Translations under genes and position numbers: made by a program
NCBI GenBank assembly: GCA_002428985.1
Contig: DIYL01000013.1
Location: 248,001-312,000, forward strand
DNA: 64,000 nucleotides
Reading direction: 5' to 3'
DNA from: Anaerolineales bacterium UBA6055
Lineage (GTDB): Bacteria > Chloroflexota > Anaerolineae > Aggregatilineales > Phototrophicaceae
The notes under the pieces: model-generated
Told to the model about the DNA's origin: nothing
The model's database searches: none
What the model saw: only the letters and a program-made list of their open reading frames with translations
Shown here: piece after piece, positions 8,124-17,335 of the stretch
Numbering within the stretch: the first letter of the stretch is position 1
Layout of the letters: each line of letters begins with the position of its first letter

Positions 8124-9403
8124 AAGTTTATATCAAAATGGTTGGATGTCGCCTAAATCAAAGTGAAATTGATACAATGGCACGCCAATTTGAGCAACTC
8201 GGTCATGAGATTGTCGATAATCCAGAAGTCGCTGATCATTTTGTCCTTAATACGTGTGCTGTAACCAATGAGGCAACAAAAACCAGCCGGAAACTCATCC
8301 GTGAATTTAATCGCATGAATCCTGATGGAGAAACGACCGTCACCGGATGCTATGCTCAAATTTCGCCACAAGATATTACAGTATTACCGGGTGTTAAGCG
8401 TGTCGTCAATAACCAAGACAAATCACAAATCGTCAGCCAATTAACTGGTGAGACCGTCGAAATCTACGATACGGAGCCATTTGAACGAGATAATATCCCC
8501 GGAACATTAGGTCGTACTCGCGCATTTGTAAAAGTCCAAGATGGTTGTGATAATGCCTGCACATTTTGCGTAACAACAGTTGCTCGTGGGAATGGTCAAA
8601 GTCGTACAATCGAAGAAGTTGTCAAAGAAGTGAACTATCTTTACAGCATCGGCTATCAAGAAGCTGTTTTGACAGGCGTTCATCTTGGCAGTTTTGGCCA
8701 CGACTTTGGAGACACGGACGGGCTAGTCCATTTAGTACAAGCACTACTAAGCGATACAGATATGCCTCGTATTCGCTTATCTTCTCTAGAGCCATGGGAT
8801 TTATCTGACGGATTCTTTGACATGTGGGAGAATCCTCGTTTATGCCGTCATCTGCATCTGCCTCTACAAAGTGGTTGTGATGCCACACTCAAGCGAATGC
8901 GACGCAATACGACCCAAGCAGAATTCCGCCAACTCATGAACAGTGCCCGTGAAAAAATAGATAATGTGCGCATTACATCAGATGTGATTGTCGGTTTTCC
9001 CGGTGAAACAGATGAGGAATTTGCTATCAGCGAGGCATTTATCCGTGAGATGAATTTTGCAGGTCTTCATGTCTTTAGATATAGCATACGTCAAGGTACG
9101 CCTGCTAGCCGGATGCGGAATCAAATCCAAACAAAGGTCAAAAAATTACGGAGCGAAAAACTCAGAGATCTATCCAACCAGATGGAAGCAGACTTCGCAC
9201 AAACCATAAGACAAACCACACAGCCTGTCTTATGGGAACAAATTACAGGCTCCACGCCTGATGGCTTTGTGAATACAGGATATACAGATAATTACATGCG
9301 TGTGAAAGCTGTTCATCCACGCGATCTGACAAATCATATCACCACTACTCACATGGGAGACTATGTTGATGGCGCAATCCTCGGCATACCTGTGATAGAA
9401 TAA
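8120..9403 (+). CDS. mtaB: tRNA t6A37 methylthiotransferase MtaB
   Basis: A radical-SAM methylthiotransferase that converts t6A37 of ANN-decoding tRNAs to ms2t6A. The N-terminal UPF0004 domain carries the cluster cysteines C10, C46 and C77 (GCRLNQSE, NTCAVTNEA, TGCYAQ). The radical-SAM motif CDNACTFC supplies C143, C147 and C150 (CxxxCxxC). LPLQSGCDATLKRMRR and SDVIVGFPGETDEEF are further family signatures, and a TRAM-like C-terminus ends the protein. The GCRLNQSE N-terminus and CxxxCxxC spacing fit MtaB; the paralog MiaB (i6A) is the alternative but is less likely. The ribosome-binding site GGAGGA lies within the end of the preceding gene. Confidence 0.93.
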   Translation: MKVYIKMVGCRLNQSEIDTMARQFEQLGHEIVDNPEVADHFVLNTCAVTNEATKTSRKLIREFNRMNPDGETTVTGCYAQISPQDITVLPGVKRVVNNQDKSQIVSQLTGETVEIYDTEPFERDNIPGTLGRTRAFVKVQDGCDNACTFCVTTVARGNGQSRTIEEVVKEVNYLYSIGYQEAVLTGVHLGSFGHDFGDTDGLVHLVQALLSDTDMPRIRLSSLEPWDLSDGFFDMWENPRLCRHLHLPLQSGCDATLKRMRRNTTQAEFRQLMNSAREKIDNVRITSDVIVGFPGETDEEFAISEAFIREMNFAGLHVFRYSIRQGTPASRMRNQIQTKVKKLRSEKLRDLSNQMEADFAQTIRQTTQPVLWEQITGSTPDGFVNTGYTDNYMRVKAVHPRDLTNHITTTHMGDYVDGAILGIPVIE

Positions 9404-9455
9404 AAGCGGTCTCCTCAATTTGTTAAACATATCTAAACACTAGAAAAGGATAGTC

Positions 9456-9902
9456 ATGGAAAACCTTAAGCAAGAATTGCAAAATGCACTTAAAGAAGCA
9501 ATGCGAAACAAAGAAAAAGAACGCCGTAACGTCATTCGCCTTGTTCAAAGTGCAGTTAAACAAGTTGAAGTTGACGAACAAACCGAACTGGATAACGATG
9601 CAGTGATGAAAATTCTGCAAAAAGAAGCCAAAAAACGTCGTGAATCCATTGCCGAGTTGGAAAAAGCAGGTCGTGCCGAAGACGCAGAAAACGAAAAATT
9701 TGAACTCGTTGTTATTGAAGACTTTCTGCCTAAACAACTAACCGCTGAAGAACTGAAACCCATTGTTCAGGAAGCAATCGACGAGGTCGGTGCAACTTCT
9801 ATGAAGCAGATGGGAGATATCATGAAGATTGTCATGCCTAAAGTACAAGGGCGCACCGATGGACGGCAAGTTAACGCAGTGGTCAAAGAGTTGCTAGGCT
9901 AA
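9456..9902 (+). CDS. GatB/YqeY domain protein
   Basis: 148 residues, the usual YqeY length. Typical stretches are LKEAMRNKEKERRNVIRLVQ near the start, KEAKKRRESIAELEKAGR in the middle, EDFLPKQLTAEEL and KVQGRTDGRQVNAVVKELL at the end. The family resembles the C-terminal tRNA-binding region of GatB, but its role is not settled. AAAGGA precedes the start. It is followed after 4 nt by the PgpH-type phosphodiesterase gene and probably shares its transcript. Confidence 0.93.
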   Translation: MENLKQELQNALKEAMRNKEKERRNVIRLVQSAVKQVEVDEQTELDNDAVMKILQKEAKKRRESIAELEKAGRAEDAENEKFELVVIEDFLPKQLTAEELKPIVQEAIDEVGATSMKQMGDIMKIVMPKVQGRTDGRQVNAVVKELLG

Positions 9903-9906
9903 TTTC

Positions 9907-12357
9907 ATGCTAACCCGATTCACAGAGCTGATTGACGAACGCTTTAATATTGCACCAGAACAAACAAATCTGGTTATCAAGCGAACAATCGTTGTTATTG
10001 CGTCGCTTTTGTTCGCTTTTAGCAGTACACTCATTGTAGGCTTCGATGATGTTTTCACGCAGTTCAACAATGTAGCCAATCTCACCATTGGTTCTGTGCC
10101 ATCGGATGACGTCATTACCCGTAAAGATACCACATTTACGAGTGAAATTCTGACACAACAAGAGCAAGACAATGCGCGCAACATCGTACCTGCGGTGTAT
10201 GATCCACCTGATCCTGATGTTGCGCGTCAACAAACACAACTAACCCAACAAATCTTGGAATTTATTGATAATGTTCGTAGCGATTCGTTCGCAACGATTG
10301 ACCAGCAAATTGCAGATATCAATCAGATTACAGCCTTAACACTCGAAGATGAAACTATTCTAAGCCTGCTACAACTCACTGATGACAGTTGGTCGATTGT
10401 ACGGAGCGAGATTGTCACAGTCCTTGAGCGCGTAATGCGCCAATCTATTCGGGAATCACAATTACCAAGTGTACGTGACCAGTTACCAACACAAGTTAGT
10501 GTACGTTTGAGTGAACAAGAAAGCGCTATTACTACAGCGATCACGATTGATGTGATACGACCGAATACATTCGAAAATCCTGAAAAAACACTAACAGCCC
10601 AAAATGAAGCGTCCGATGCTGTCGAACCTCAACAACGTAGCTTTTTCATTGGTCAAACAGTTGCACCTGCTAACCAGCCAATAGACGATTTAACCTTAGA
10701 AGCTTTGCAACAACTAGGTTTATTATCTCAAGAAGAAAATCGCGGGTTAAGCATTTTAAGGGCGTTTGTTGCTAGTACATTGGTTATGGTTCTAGCAGGA
10801 CTATACATTAGTCGTTTCGAACCGCACCTGTTTTACACCGAACCGATGCAATTAACGTTAATTGGTGTGTTATTTTTAATCGCCTTAGTTGTTACGCGGG
10901 TATTCGGGCCAAATGAAAACCTGTATTTGCTCCCCGCTGCAACCCTCGGTATTCTTTACGTTGCGATTACGAATGCGAACCTAGCCATTATTGGCACGAT
11001 CGGTTTTGCGTTCCTCGGTGGGTTGATGGGGCAAAATTCACTTGAGGTCGCGACATTTATTGGTGCTGGCAACCTGACAGCAATCTTGACGCTTCGTAAT
11101 GCTGGGAGACTGAATAATTTTTTCATTTCTGGTGCGATTGTAGGTATCACCAATGGTGCTGTCGTTGCAATCTTCACGTTATTAGTCGGTAACAGTGGGC
11201 TTAATCTATCGAACTTACTAGCAGCTCTTATTAGTGGTATTGTGATTGTTCCAACAATTTCCTTTGCTGGTATGTACGCCATGACGGTACTATTAAACTT
11301 ACCGACACCGTTTAAGTTGATTGACCTAGCCCAACCAAGCAAACCATTATTACAACGTCTACTGCGTGAAGCGCCGGGTACATATCAGCATTCACTACAA
11401 GTCTCGAATCTTGCAGAACAGGCAGCCGAGGCTATTGGTGCAGACGCTCAGATGACACATGTCGGTGCGTTATATCACGACATCGGCAAAATGACGAATC
11501 CTGTATTTTACACAGAAAATCAGCAACACGTTGAAAACCCACACGACACATTAAACGACCCCTATCGTAGTGCAGATATTATTATTAATCATGCGGTAGA
11601 AGGCGATGCGATTGCCAAGAAATATAACCTGCCAAACCGCATACGTGAATTTATTCGGGAACATCACGGGACAACAGAAGTCTATGTATTCTACCAACGG
11701 GCCGTAGAGCGCGCAGGCAGTGAAGACGCCGTAGACATCAATGATTTCACGTATCCCGGTCCTATCCCACAGACAAAAGAGACTGCCATTCTTATGATGG
11801 CAGATAGTTGCGAATCCGCGATTCGCGCAATTAAGCCACAAAGTAATAAAGAAATTACCGAAGTGGTTCAGCGAATTATTGAGGGGAAACGCAAAGCAGG
11901 TCAATTAGATGCGTGCAACCTGACATTTAACGAGCTGAAGAAAATTGAAGAGACATTTATCGACATATTTAAGGGTTTATTTCACCCACGAATTGACTAC
12001 GAAAAAGCAGTTAAGCAACCGCAACGCACGCCAAAAACGACAACGCCAATCATGCAACCAAAGTCTAAAATAGCGACTCAACCGAATACATCAGTAAAGT
12101 CGACCAATGATAGCCAACAATCAGTAGAAGTCGCGAAAGCAGAGGTCAAACAGAAGCAAACCTCACCAAAGCCACCATCATCTGTTACTGACACAGCAAT
12201 CCCTAAAGTAAAGTCAACAGATACAGGTACAACGTCGGCAGTTGATGATGAGGATCCCATGCCAGAAGTCCCACCACTACCAAAACGCAATGGCAGCAAA
12301 TCGACACAAGAAACACCACCCGTCGTTAAGCGTGACGAATCGGACAAAGATGCATGA
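9907..12357 (+). CDS. pgpH: PgpH-type 7TM-HD cyclic dinucleotide phosphodiesterase
   Basis: An 816-residue polytopic protein. An N-terminal transmembrane helix (~27-46) precedes a large extracytoplasmic 7TMR-HDED domain to about residue 285. A multi-helix membrane region (~292-480) follows, then a cytosolic HD domain with HSLQVSNL, YHDIGK (H524, D525), HAVEGD and REHHGTT. In Firmicutes this architecture hydrolyses c-di-AMP. The last ~110 residues are low-complexity, rich in Thr, Lys, Pro and Ser, and absent from the typical enzyme. The ybeY gene overlaps its stop by ATGA, as in many Gram-positive genomes. Confidence 0.9.
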   Translation: MLTRFTELIDERFNIAPEQTNLVIKRTIVVIASLLFAFSSTLIVGFDDVFTQFNNVANLTIGSVPSDDVITRKDTTFTSEILTQQEQDNARNIVPAVYDPPDPDVARQQTQLTQQILEFIDNVRSDSFATIDQQIADINQITALTLEDETILSLLQLTDDSWSIVRSEIVTVLERVMRQSIRESQLPSVRDQLPTQVSVRLSEQESAITTAITIDVIRPNTFENPEKTLTAQNEASDAVEPQQRSFFIGQTVAPANQPIDDLTLEALQQLGLLSQEENRGLSILRAFVASTLVMVLAGLYISRFEPHLFYTEPMQLTLIGVLFLIALVVTRVFGPNENLYLLPAATLGILYVAITNANLAIIGTIGFAFLGGLMGQNSLEVATFIGAGNLTAILTLRNAGRLNNFFISGAIVGITNGAVVAIFTLLVGNSGLNLSNLLAALISGIVIVPTISFAGMYAMTVLLNLPTPFKLIDLAQPSKPLLQRLLREAPGTYQHSLQVSNLAEQAAEAIGADAQMTHVGALYHDIGKMTNPVFYTENQQHVENPHDTLNDPYRSADIIINHAVEGDAIAKKYNLPNRIREFIREHHGTTEVYVFYQRAVERAGSEDAVDINDFTYPGPIPQTKETAILMMADSCESAIRAIKPQSNKEITEVVQRIIEGKRKAGQLDACNLTFNELKKIEETFIDIFKGLFHPRIDYEKAVKQPQRTPKTTTPIMQPKSKIATQPNTSVKSTNDSQQSVEVAKAEVKQKQTSPKPPSSVTDTAIPKVKSTDTGTTSAVDDEDPMPEVPPLPKRNGSKSTQETPPVVKRDESDKDA

Positions 12358-12836
12358 GCTACACCATAGATATACGACATGAAGGATATTCGGTTGATAC
12401 CAAACGACTGATCCAATCTGTTTCGGCAGTACTTGACCAACACGATATTGATCGTGAGTCGGGTCTAACAATTGTTTTTCATGATAATAAAGCACAACGT
12501 GCATTAAATCTTGCACATCGCCAAATTGATGCACCAACGGATGTCTTATCATTTCCAGCTGATCCACTACCCCAAGACATAAGCGAAGAAAAACCCTATC
12601 TTGGTGATCTGCTTATCGCTTATCCGTACACTCAAAACACAGCAAAACAGAACAATGCCAATTTAGATGATGTGTTTTGTTTACTGGTCATTCATGGGAC
12701 ACTGCATCTATTAGGATACGATCATCTAACCGATGAAGAAAAAACTGATATGTGGTCAGCACAAGCAGATGCACTCAAAATCATCCATATAGAACCCACC
12801 ATTGTTGATACATATGGAGGAACAAACGATGTTTAA
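12354..12836 (+). CDS. ybeY: Endoribonuclease / rRNA maturation factor YbeY
   Basis: A metal-dependent RNase implicated in 16S rRNA 3' maturation and ribosome quality control. The zinc-binding motif HGTLHLLGYDH is present at about residues 114-124, preceded by the conserved APTDVLSFP segment. At 160 residues it matches the family. It overlaps pgpH upstream by ATGA and the dgkA start downstream by 8 nt, so the three are translationally coupled. Confidence 0.95.
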   Translation: MSYTIDIRHEGYSVDTKRLIQSVSAVLDQHDIDRESGLTIVFHDNKAQRALNLAHRQIDAPTDVLSFPADPLPQDISEEKPYLGDLLIAYPYTQNTAKQNNANLDDVFCLLVIHGTLHLLGYDHLTDEEKTDMWSAQADALKIIHIEPTIVDTYGGTNDV

Positions 12837-13278
12837 GCGGATGTTTGACGATCTCCTGAGCACAATGCGGATTAACCCTGATGAATACAGTATGATTACA
12901 AGTCCAAACCGAGTCCAAAGTTTGGGTTATGCGGTTGCAGGCTGGATTTACATGCTTCGCCATCAAAAAAATACCCGCATTCAAGCGGTAGCAAGCATCG
13001 CTATTATGTTACTAGCCTTATGGCTCGGTATCGGTCTTATTGAGTGGGCAATCTTAATTTTGACGATTACAGTTGTTTGGATGGCAGAATTTATCAATGC
13101 AGCCGTTGAAGCCACGGTAAATTTAGCAACAATGGAATATCATCCAATGGCAAAAGTCGCAAAAGATGTGGCATCCGCAGCCGTCTTACTGGGTGTGGTG
13201 GCATCGGTTCTCATCGGCTTACTGATTTTGGGGCCTCCACTGCTCGATAAACTCAACTTAATCCCCCCAACGACTTAA
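12829..13278 (+). CDS. dgkA: Diacylglycerol/undecaprenol kinase (DgkA family)
   Basis: A small integral membrane kinase of about 149 residues with three hydrophobic segments. The signature EFINAAVEATVNLAT holds the conserved Glu/Asn residues and is followed by KVAKDVASAAVLL. In Gram-positives this enzyme phosphorylates undecaprenol for cell-wall lipid recycling. The chosen ATG at 12829 has GGAGG nine nt upstream; an in-frame TTG at 12802 lies inside ybeY and is unlikely. An N-terminal extension of ~25 residues precedes the first core motif. Confidence 0.92.
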   Translation: MFKRMFDDLLSTMRINPDEYSMITSPNRVQSLGYAVAGWIYMLRHQKNTRIQAVASIAIMLLALWLGIGLIEWAILILTITVVWMAEFINAAVEATVNLATMEYHPMAKVAKDVASAAVLLGVVASVLIGLLILGPPLLDKLNLIPPTT

Positions 13279-13391
13279 CGACCAACGGTTTCCCAACGCA
13301 GTCCTGCAAACCAACTCCTAAGCGAGTATACTTAATGCAACAGTTGTTATGAAAATACACATTAGATAGTCTTGCCATAAGAGGTTTCCAC

Positions 13392-14579
13392 ATGGATGCA
13401 TCGCAGGAACAAGTCAAACGAGGTGGACGTGCTCGTGAACGTCATCAAAAGCGCAAACAGCGTCAAGCAATGGTTGCGCGAGGTGGTGAAAAACGTAGCG
13501 GAAAATCACGCAGTCAGATTCGAAGCCAGTCCCGCATCAAAATACCAGCAATTCGCTTACCTGAAAATCGAATCATTATCGGTATTCCATTGGGTTTCCT
13601 TGTTGTTGTGGGTGCAATTGCCTTACTCGCATTCTTCAAGCCAGAAGACCCTGTCGTCCTAAGCAATGCCATTTGGGTGGATAAATCATGGACATATGGC
13701 GAGCGTGGCAGCGACGAGATTAACGGATTAGCCGATACGCTCCGGCGCAACCAAATTGGTAAAGTCTATGCTTATGTGAGTACACTCAATATCAACAATA
13801 ATTGGGTCGGTGGAGAAACTGGATCAGGTAGTTTTTTACAATCACGTGATGATGTGACTGACTTTGTCACAAATTTACGCCAAGCCTACCCTACAGTGGA
13901 AATCTATGGATGGATCGAAATCTGGACGAACCTAGATGTTGATGATGGGTATCGTTTAGATGATGAAGACCTACAAGACAATGTTGCTGATTTCAGCCTG
14001 CGTATGGTCGAAGAAATGGGATTTGATGGTGTCTTTTTGGATGTCAAACCATTATTTACTGGAAGTGAAGATTTGTTGAGATTGATACGTGGTGTGCGTG
14101 CTAGTGTCGGGCTAGATACGCCAATTGTAGTGGCTGTCCCCGCGGACTTAACCCCTGACGATGAGGATGTCGCACCCATTGATGCAATTGCACCCGATAC
14201 GGTCTGGGATGACAATTTTAAGCAACGTGTGTTACTGTCTGCCAATGAAATTGTGATTACGGTATATCAGAGTTACCGTGATAACCCATTAGATTATATC
14301 AACTGGGTCGCCTATCAAGTTGAAACCTATGTCAATTTAATATCTGATCTGACAACAGACACACGTATTCTGGTCAGTGTGCCCAATTATCAAACAGAAA
14401 GTGCTGCCCATAACCCGAGAATCGAGACCATCGCTGCCGCATTGGATGGTGTCAACCTTGGGCTAAGTCAATTTGAGCCTGAGGATCAAAGCTTACTAAC
14501 AGGAATTGCGATTTTCACTGACCGTGATCTAAGTGACACACAGTGGGATGTATACCGACAAAAGTGGTTGAATCGTTAA
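13392..14579 (+). CDS. Membrane-anchored glycosidase-like TIM-barrel protein
   Basis: A strongly basic N-terminus (many Arg/Lys, residues 9-50) is followed by one transmembrane helix (~57-77). The extracellular domain has barrel-like beta strands and the segments VYAYVSTLNINN, EIYGWIEIW and GFDGVFLDVKPL. The last resembles the strand-4 Asp region of glycoside hydrolase-type TIM barrels. Later VAVPADLTPDD and VITVYQSYRDNP fit the same fold. No exact family or catalytic pair could be assigned. AGAGG lies upstream of the start. The class IV aminotransferase begins 15 nt downstream. Confidence 0.75.
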   Translation: MDASQEQVKRGGRARERHQKRKQRQAMVARGGEKRSGKSRSQIRSQSRIKIPAIRLPENRIIIGIPLGFLVVVGAIALLAFFKPEDPVVLSNAIWVDKSWTYGERGSDEINGLADTLRRNQIGKVYAYVSTLNINNNWVGGETGSGSFLQSRDDVTDFVTNLRQAYPTVEIYGWIEIWTNLDVDDGYRLDDEDLQDNVADFSLRMVEEMGFDGVFLDVKPLFTGSEDLLRLIRGVRASVGLDTPIVVAVPADLTPDDEDVAPIDAIAPDTVWDDNFKQRVLLSANEIVITVYQSYRDNPLDYINWVAYQVETYVNLISDLTTDTRILVSVPNYQTESAAHNPRIETIAAALDGVNLGLSQFEPEDQSLLTGIAIFTDRDLSDTQWDVYRQKWLNR

Positions 14580-14594
14580 AGTAGAAAGACTGTT

Positions 14595-15425
14595 ATGCCA
14601 ACTTATATCAAACGCCTCACGCCTGATGGATTATCTGATGTTGATTACCATGCCGACACACTTAAATCGGCAACGGACTATGAACCGACAGATGGTGTGT
14701 ACACTGTCACAAATACATACAACACAACCCAAACGCTGATGCTTGATGCGCATCTTGATCGGCTTGAAGATTCGGCACAACGTGAGACTATCGATTTAAG
14801 CTATGATCGTTCTCTGTTGAAAGCGGCGTTGCGTCAAATGATACTAGATGCAGACTTTGGCGATGTTAAATTCCGAGTAACAGTACCCCGCGCGACACCA
14901 GATGAGCTTATTCTTACACTCGAACCTTTCACGCCACCATCTCAGCACATGATTGATAACGGCACCCGTTGCATCACATCAAAAGCAGGTGTCCGACATA
15001 ACCCATCTGCAAAAACGACTGATTGGATGCACGACCGAAAAAAACTTGAACAAGCGATGCCAGATGGGATATACGATACATTCCTCCTTACGCCTGATGG
15101 ATATATATTAGAAGGCTTAGGCAGTAATTTTTATGCAATTTTAGATGGCGAGCTTCGTACTGCTGGTGAGGGTGTATTAGCGGGAATTTCTCAAAGAATT
15201 GTGTTTGACATATGCGAGACAATTTTGCCGTTACGTAAAGAGGCTGTTCATATGGATGATATTCCTAACTTCAGCGAGGTATTTTTGACCAGCAGCAGTC
15301 GAGGCATTATTCCAATTGTCGAACTTGATGGGATTTCAATCGGTGCTGGTACAGTCGGTGAAAAGACAAAAGCCTTGCGTCACGCCTATCAAGCATGGAT
15401 GTCTGAGCATCTTGAGGAGTTATAA
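14595..15425 (+). CDS. Class IV PLP aminotransferase (BCAT/ADC lyase-like)
   Basis: A fold-type IV pyridoxal-phosphate enzyme of 276 residues. The presumed Schiff-base lysine lies in DWMHDRKKLEQ. Further signatures are the FLLTPDGYILEGLGSNFYAI region with the conserved Glu, GVLAGISQRIV and the phosphate-loop segment VFLTSSSRGIIPI. The members divide into branched-chain and D-amino acid aminotransferases and aminodeoxychorismate lyase, and the sequence alone does not decide between them. It follows the glycosidase-like gene by 15 nt and is probably co-transcribed. Confidence 0.85.
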   Translation: MPTYIKRLTPDGLSDVDYHADTLKSATDYEPTDGVYTVTNTYNTTQTLMLDAHLDRLEDSAQRETIDLSYDRSLLKAALRQMILDADFGDVKFRVTVPRATPDELILTLEPFTPPSQHMIDNGTRCITSKAGVRHNPSAKTTDWMHDRKKLEQAMPDGIYDTFLLTPDGYILEGLGSNFYAILDGELRTAGEGVLAGISQRIVFDICETILPLRKEAVHMDDIPNFSEVFLTSSSRGIIPIVELDGISIGAGTVGEKTKALRHAYQAWMSEHLEEL

Positions 15426-15430
15426 ATTTT

Positions 15431-15457
15431 CACCACAAAGACACAGAGGACACAAAG
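15431..15457 (+). repeat. Short CACCACAAAGACACAGAG-type sequence
   Basis: A 27-nt purine/AC-rich stretch (CACCACAAAGACACAGAGG followed by ACACAAAG) sits exactly between two genes. It resembles a dispersed intergenic element I recall from several bacterial phyla. Only one copy was noticed here, so repeat status is inferred. Confidence 0.3.
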
Positions 15458-15458
15458 A

Positions 15459-15835
15459 ATGAATCGAAAAGAAGTCCTTATTCTAAGCATAGTCTTGTTT
15501 TTCAGTGGGATTGCAATATTTGGGTTAATGACATCACAACCTCAAGCCCAAATACGTTCAGAAGAAGACTACAAAGATCACCTGCAGAGACTATGGGATA
15601 CAGACACATTATTCTATATGGGATTTAAGCATCTAATTGATGGAATATATATAGGCTGGGATATACCTGAAGAAATCGAGAGTAAGGTCACGTAATAGGA
15701 CAACGTTTTATTGGTAAAATCGGAGGTGATTATGTTTGTATCTTTGAATCTGGTCTTTCACATATACGAGAATACTGTATCCCATTCAACAATATTGCTT
15801 ACGTTACACACTCAACCATCCCTGATATTGAGTAG
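15459..15835 (+). pseudogene. Small anchored protein gene, apparently frameshifted
   Basis: The first reading frame (15459-15695) gives 78 residues: an N-terminal hydrophobic anchor (EVLILSIVLFFSGIAIFGLM) followed by a soluble part ending EEIESKVT. A second frame opens at 15686 and reads VIGQRFIGKIGG, then DYVCIFESGLSH and EYCIPFNNIAYV to a stop at 15833. It has no start of its own and beta-strand-rich, protein-like composition. Joining the frames near 15686-15692 gives one ~125-residue protein, so a single-base deletion (real or a sequencing error) is the simplest explanation. The product is unrecognised. Confidence 0.55.
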
Positions 15836-15846
15836 GATAATCGCCC

Positions 15847-16257
15847 ATGCAAAACCTTGAAAATCTGCTGAAAGCAATCAATTTTGTCGGGTCAGTACGT
15901 GATCTCGCAGTTGAGTCAAAAACCTATCAGTGGGACGTTACCCCTCCATTGACCTTCTATCTTGATATCGAGTTCGCAGATGTAATCCTCAAACGGCATG
16001 ATGACAATGTGATTATCGCAAAAACAGAGATTGAGGCAGGGTTTGGCTGGCAAATCGTCACTGACCAAGATGATGCTGGTGTGTATATCGTCGGTAAACG
16101 TAAACCACTGATTGGCACAATTGGGCGAGCAAAATTTATGATTACACTGCCTCACACCGCTCATCTCACGCTCAAATTAGAACAATGTCGATTAACTTTA
16201 GACGACCTAACAACAACCCTAAACTTCACACCTCAGCCCAAATCTGACACGCAATAA
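15847..16257 (+). CDS. Hypothetical protein, 136 aa
   Basis: An unrecognised soluble protein, probably beta-rich. It alternates strands such as LTFYLDIEFADVILKR, IIAKTEIEAGFGWQI and VYIVGKRKPL, ending LTLKLEQCRLTLDDL. The alternation resembles short DUF4097-type beta-helix or adhesin-like repeats, but this is weak. The start ATG at 15847 lies 12 nt after the end of the frameshifted small gene, with GGATAATCGCCC upstream. No membrane segment. Confidence 0.65.
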   Translation: MQNLENLLKAINFVGSVRDLAVESKTYQWDVTPPLTFYLDIEFADVILKRHDDNVIIAKTEIEAGFGWQIVTDQDDAGVYIVGKRKPLIGTIGRAKFMITLPHTAHLTLKLEQCRLTLDDLTTTLNFTPQPKSDTQ

Positions 16258-16352
16258 GTCATCATATAACAATTCTACAGATGGAGTTGTACGATTATCA
16301 TCCATCCCCTATCATGAGTAAAACAATATTTATGGATGGAGAAATTTATTTT

Positions 16353-17156
16353 ATGATCGCCCAATTAGATGCCCCTTATATCCTTACATCAGAGCATATT
16401 GAAGCTTATCAACGCGACGGTTACATCAAACTAAAAGATGTTTTTGATGAAGCAACAATCACGTATTGGGGTGATGTGTTTATGGAACTTGTCGAAGAAT
16501 ACAATAAACAGCACACCCCTCTCGAGCAACGTGACACTTATGGGATGGCATTTTTACAAATCTCAAATTTGTGGGTGAATGATGATCGTGCCAAGACATT
16601 TGCTTTCTCCAAACGACTCGCACAAATCGCAACCGAATTGATGCAAGTCGATGGCGTACGGATGTATCACGATCAGGCATTATTTAAAGAACCCGGTGGC
16701 GGATTTACACCGTGGCACGTTGACCAATTCTACTGGCCCTTAAGTACGTCAAACTGTGTCACAGCTTGGGTCCCACTGCAAGAAACACCGCTAGAAATGG
16801 GACCACTACAATTTGCTGTTGGTAGCCAACAAATTATGGAACATCGTAACTTAGGTATCAGCGATGAAAGCGAACGTAAAATTGGACAATCGCTTAAAGA
16901 TTTTCCGAAAGACAATAGTGCTTATGATCTGGGTGAAGTCAGTTTTCATAGTGGTTGGACATTCCATCGAGCTGGCCCAAATCAAACCGAGACGATGCGT
17001 AAAGTGATGACCATCATTTATCTTGAAGATGGGATGCGGGTTGCGGAACCAAATAGTGAAGCTCAACAAAATGACCTTAAAACATGGATGCCGAATACAG
17101 CTATCAGCGATGTAATTCAAACCGAACTTAATCCGGTACTCTATTCTAAGGAGTAG
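16353..17156 (+). CDS. Phytanoyl-CoA dioxygenase (PhyH) family protein
   Basis: A non-heme Fe(II)/2-oxoglutarate dioxygenase-like fold. The metal facial triad is visible as H122/D124 (TPWHVDQFYWPL) and distal H205 (GWTFHRAGPN), with R216 (ETMRKV) placed to bind 2-oxoglutarate. The N-terminus begins LTSEHIEAYQRDGYIKL, typical of the family. ATG at 16353 was chosen because GGAG lies upstream; the same frame is open from ATG 16281, which would add 24 residues. The substrate cannot be predicted. It ends with a run of stop codons before a gene-poor 180-nt stretch. Confidence 0.88.
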   Translation: MIAQLDAPYILTSEHIEAYQRDGYIKLKDVFDEATITYWGDVFMELVEEYNKQHTPLEQRDTYGMAFLQISNLWVNDDRAKTFAFSKRLAQIATELMQVDGVRMYHDQALFKEPGGGFTPWHVDQFYWPLSTSNCVTAWVPLQETPLEMGPLQFAVGSQQIMEHRNLGISDESERKIGQSLKDFPKDNSAYDLGEVSFHSGWTFHRAGPNQTETMRKVMTIIYLEDGMRVAEPNSEAQQNDLKTWMPNTAISDVIQTELNPVLYSKE

Positions 17157-17300
17157 GCATGATGGACTTGTACTATAGCCATCGTGGGATGGTGATGAGA
17201 CCTTCAAAGTCGCAAATGATAAATCACGGGGATCAGTCAAGGTCAATATCGTACAATAATCTTGTTGCATAAGAAGTTCAATAGACATTGCAGACATCGC

Positions 17301-17329
17301 TTGATTTGTCGTAATGCCTATGTTAGCTT
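17301..17329 (+). promoter_or_regulatory. Promoter of the polycysteine leader
   Basis: TTGATT (17301-17306), a 17-nt spacer, then TAGCTT (17324-17329). Transcription would start near 17336, which is the A of the leader ATG. This implies a leaderless leader peptide. The -10 resembles TAGAGT and TAGACT seen at the other two leader promoters. Confidence 0.6.
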
Positions 17330-17335
17330 ATAAAT

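Noticed and set aside
15732..15860. A 42-codon ORF with GGAGGTGATT before its ATG, inside the frameshifted gene
   Set aside because: The translated peptide lacks protein-like character, and the GGAGGT codes for Gly-Gly in the more convincing frame, so the ribosome-binding site appears fortuitous.
17160..17276. A 38-codon ORF after the PhyH gene with GGAG upstream, and a short protein-like stretch (WDGDETFKVANDKSRG) in another frame
   Set aside because: The first peptide is not protein-like, and the second frame has no start and only ~26 codons. At most it is a gene remnant, which the sequence cannot prove.
16851..17297. A 148-residue minus-strand open frame across the end of PhyH
   Set aside because: It is the antisense shadow of the PhyH coding sequence, without a ribosome-binding site or family features.
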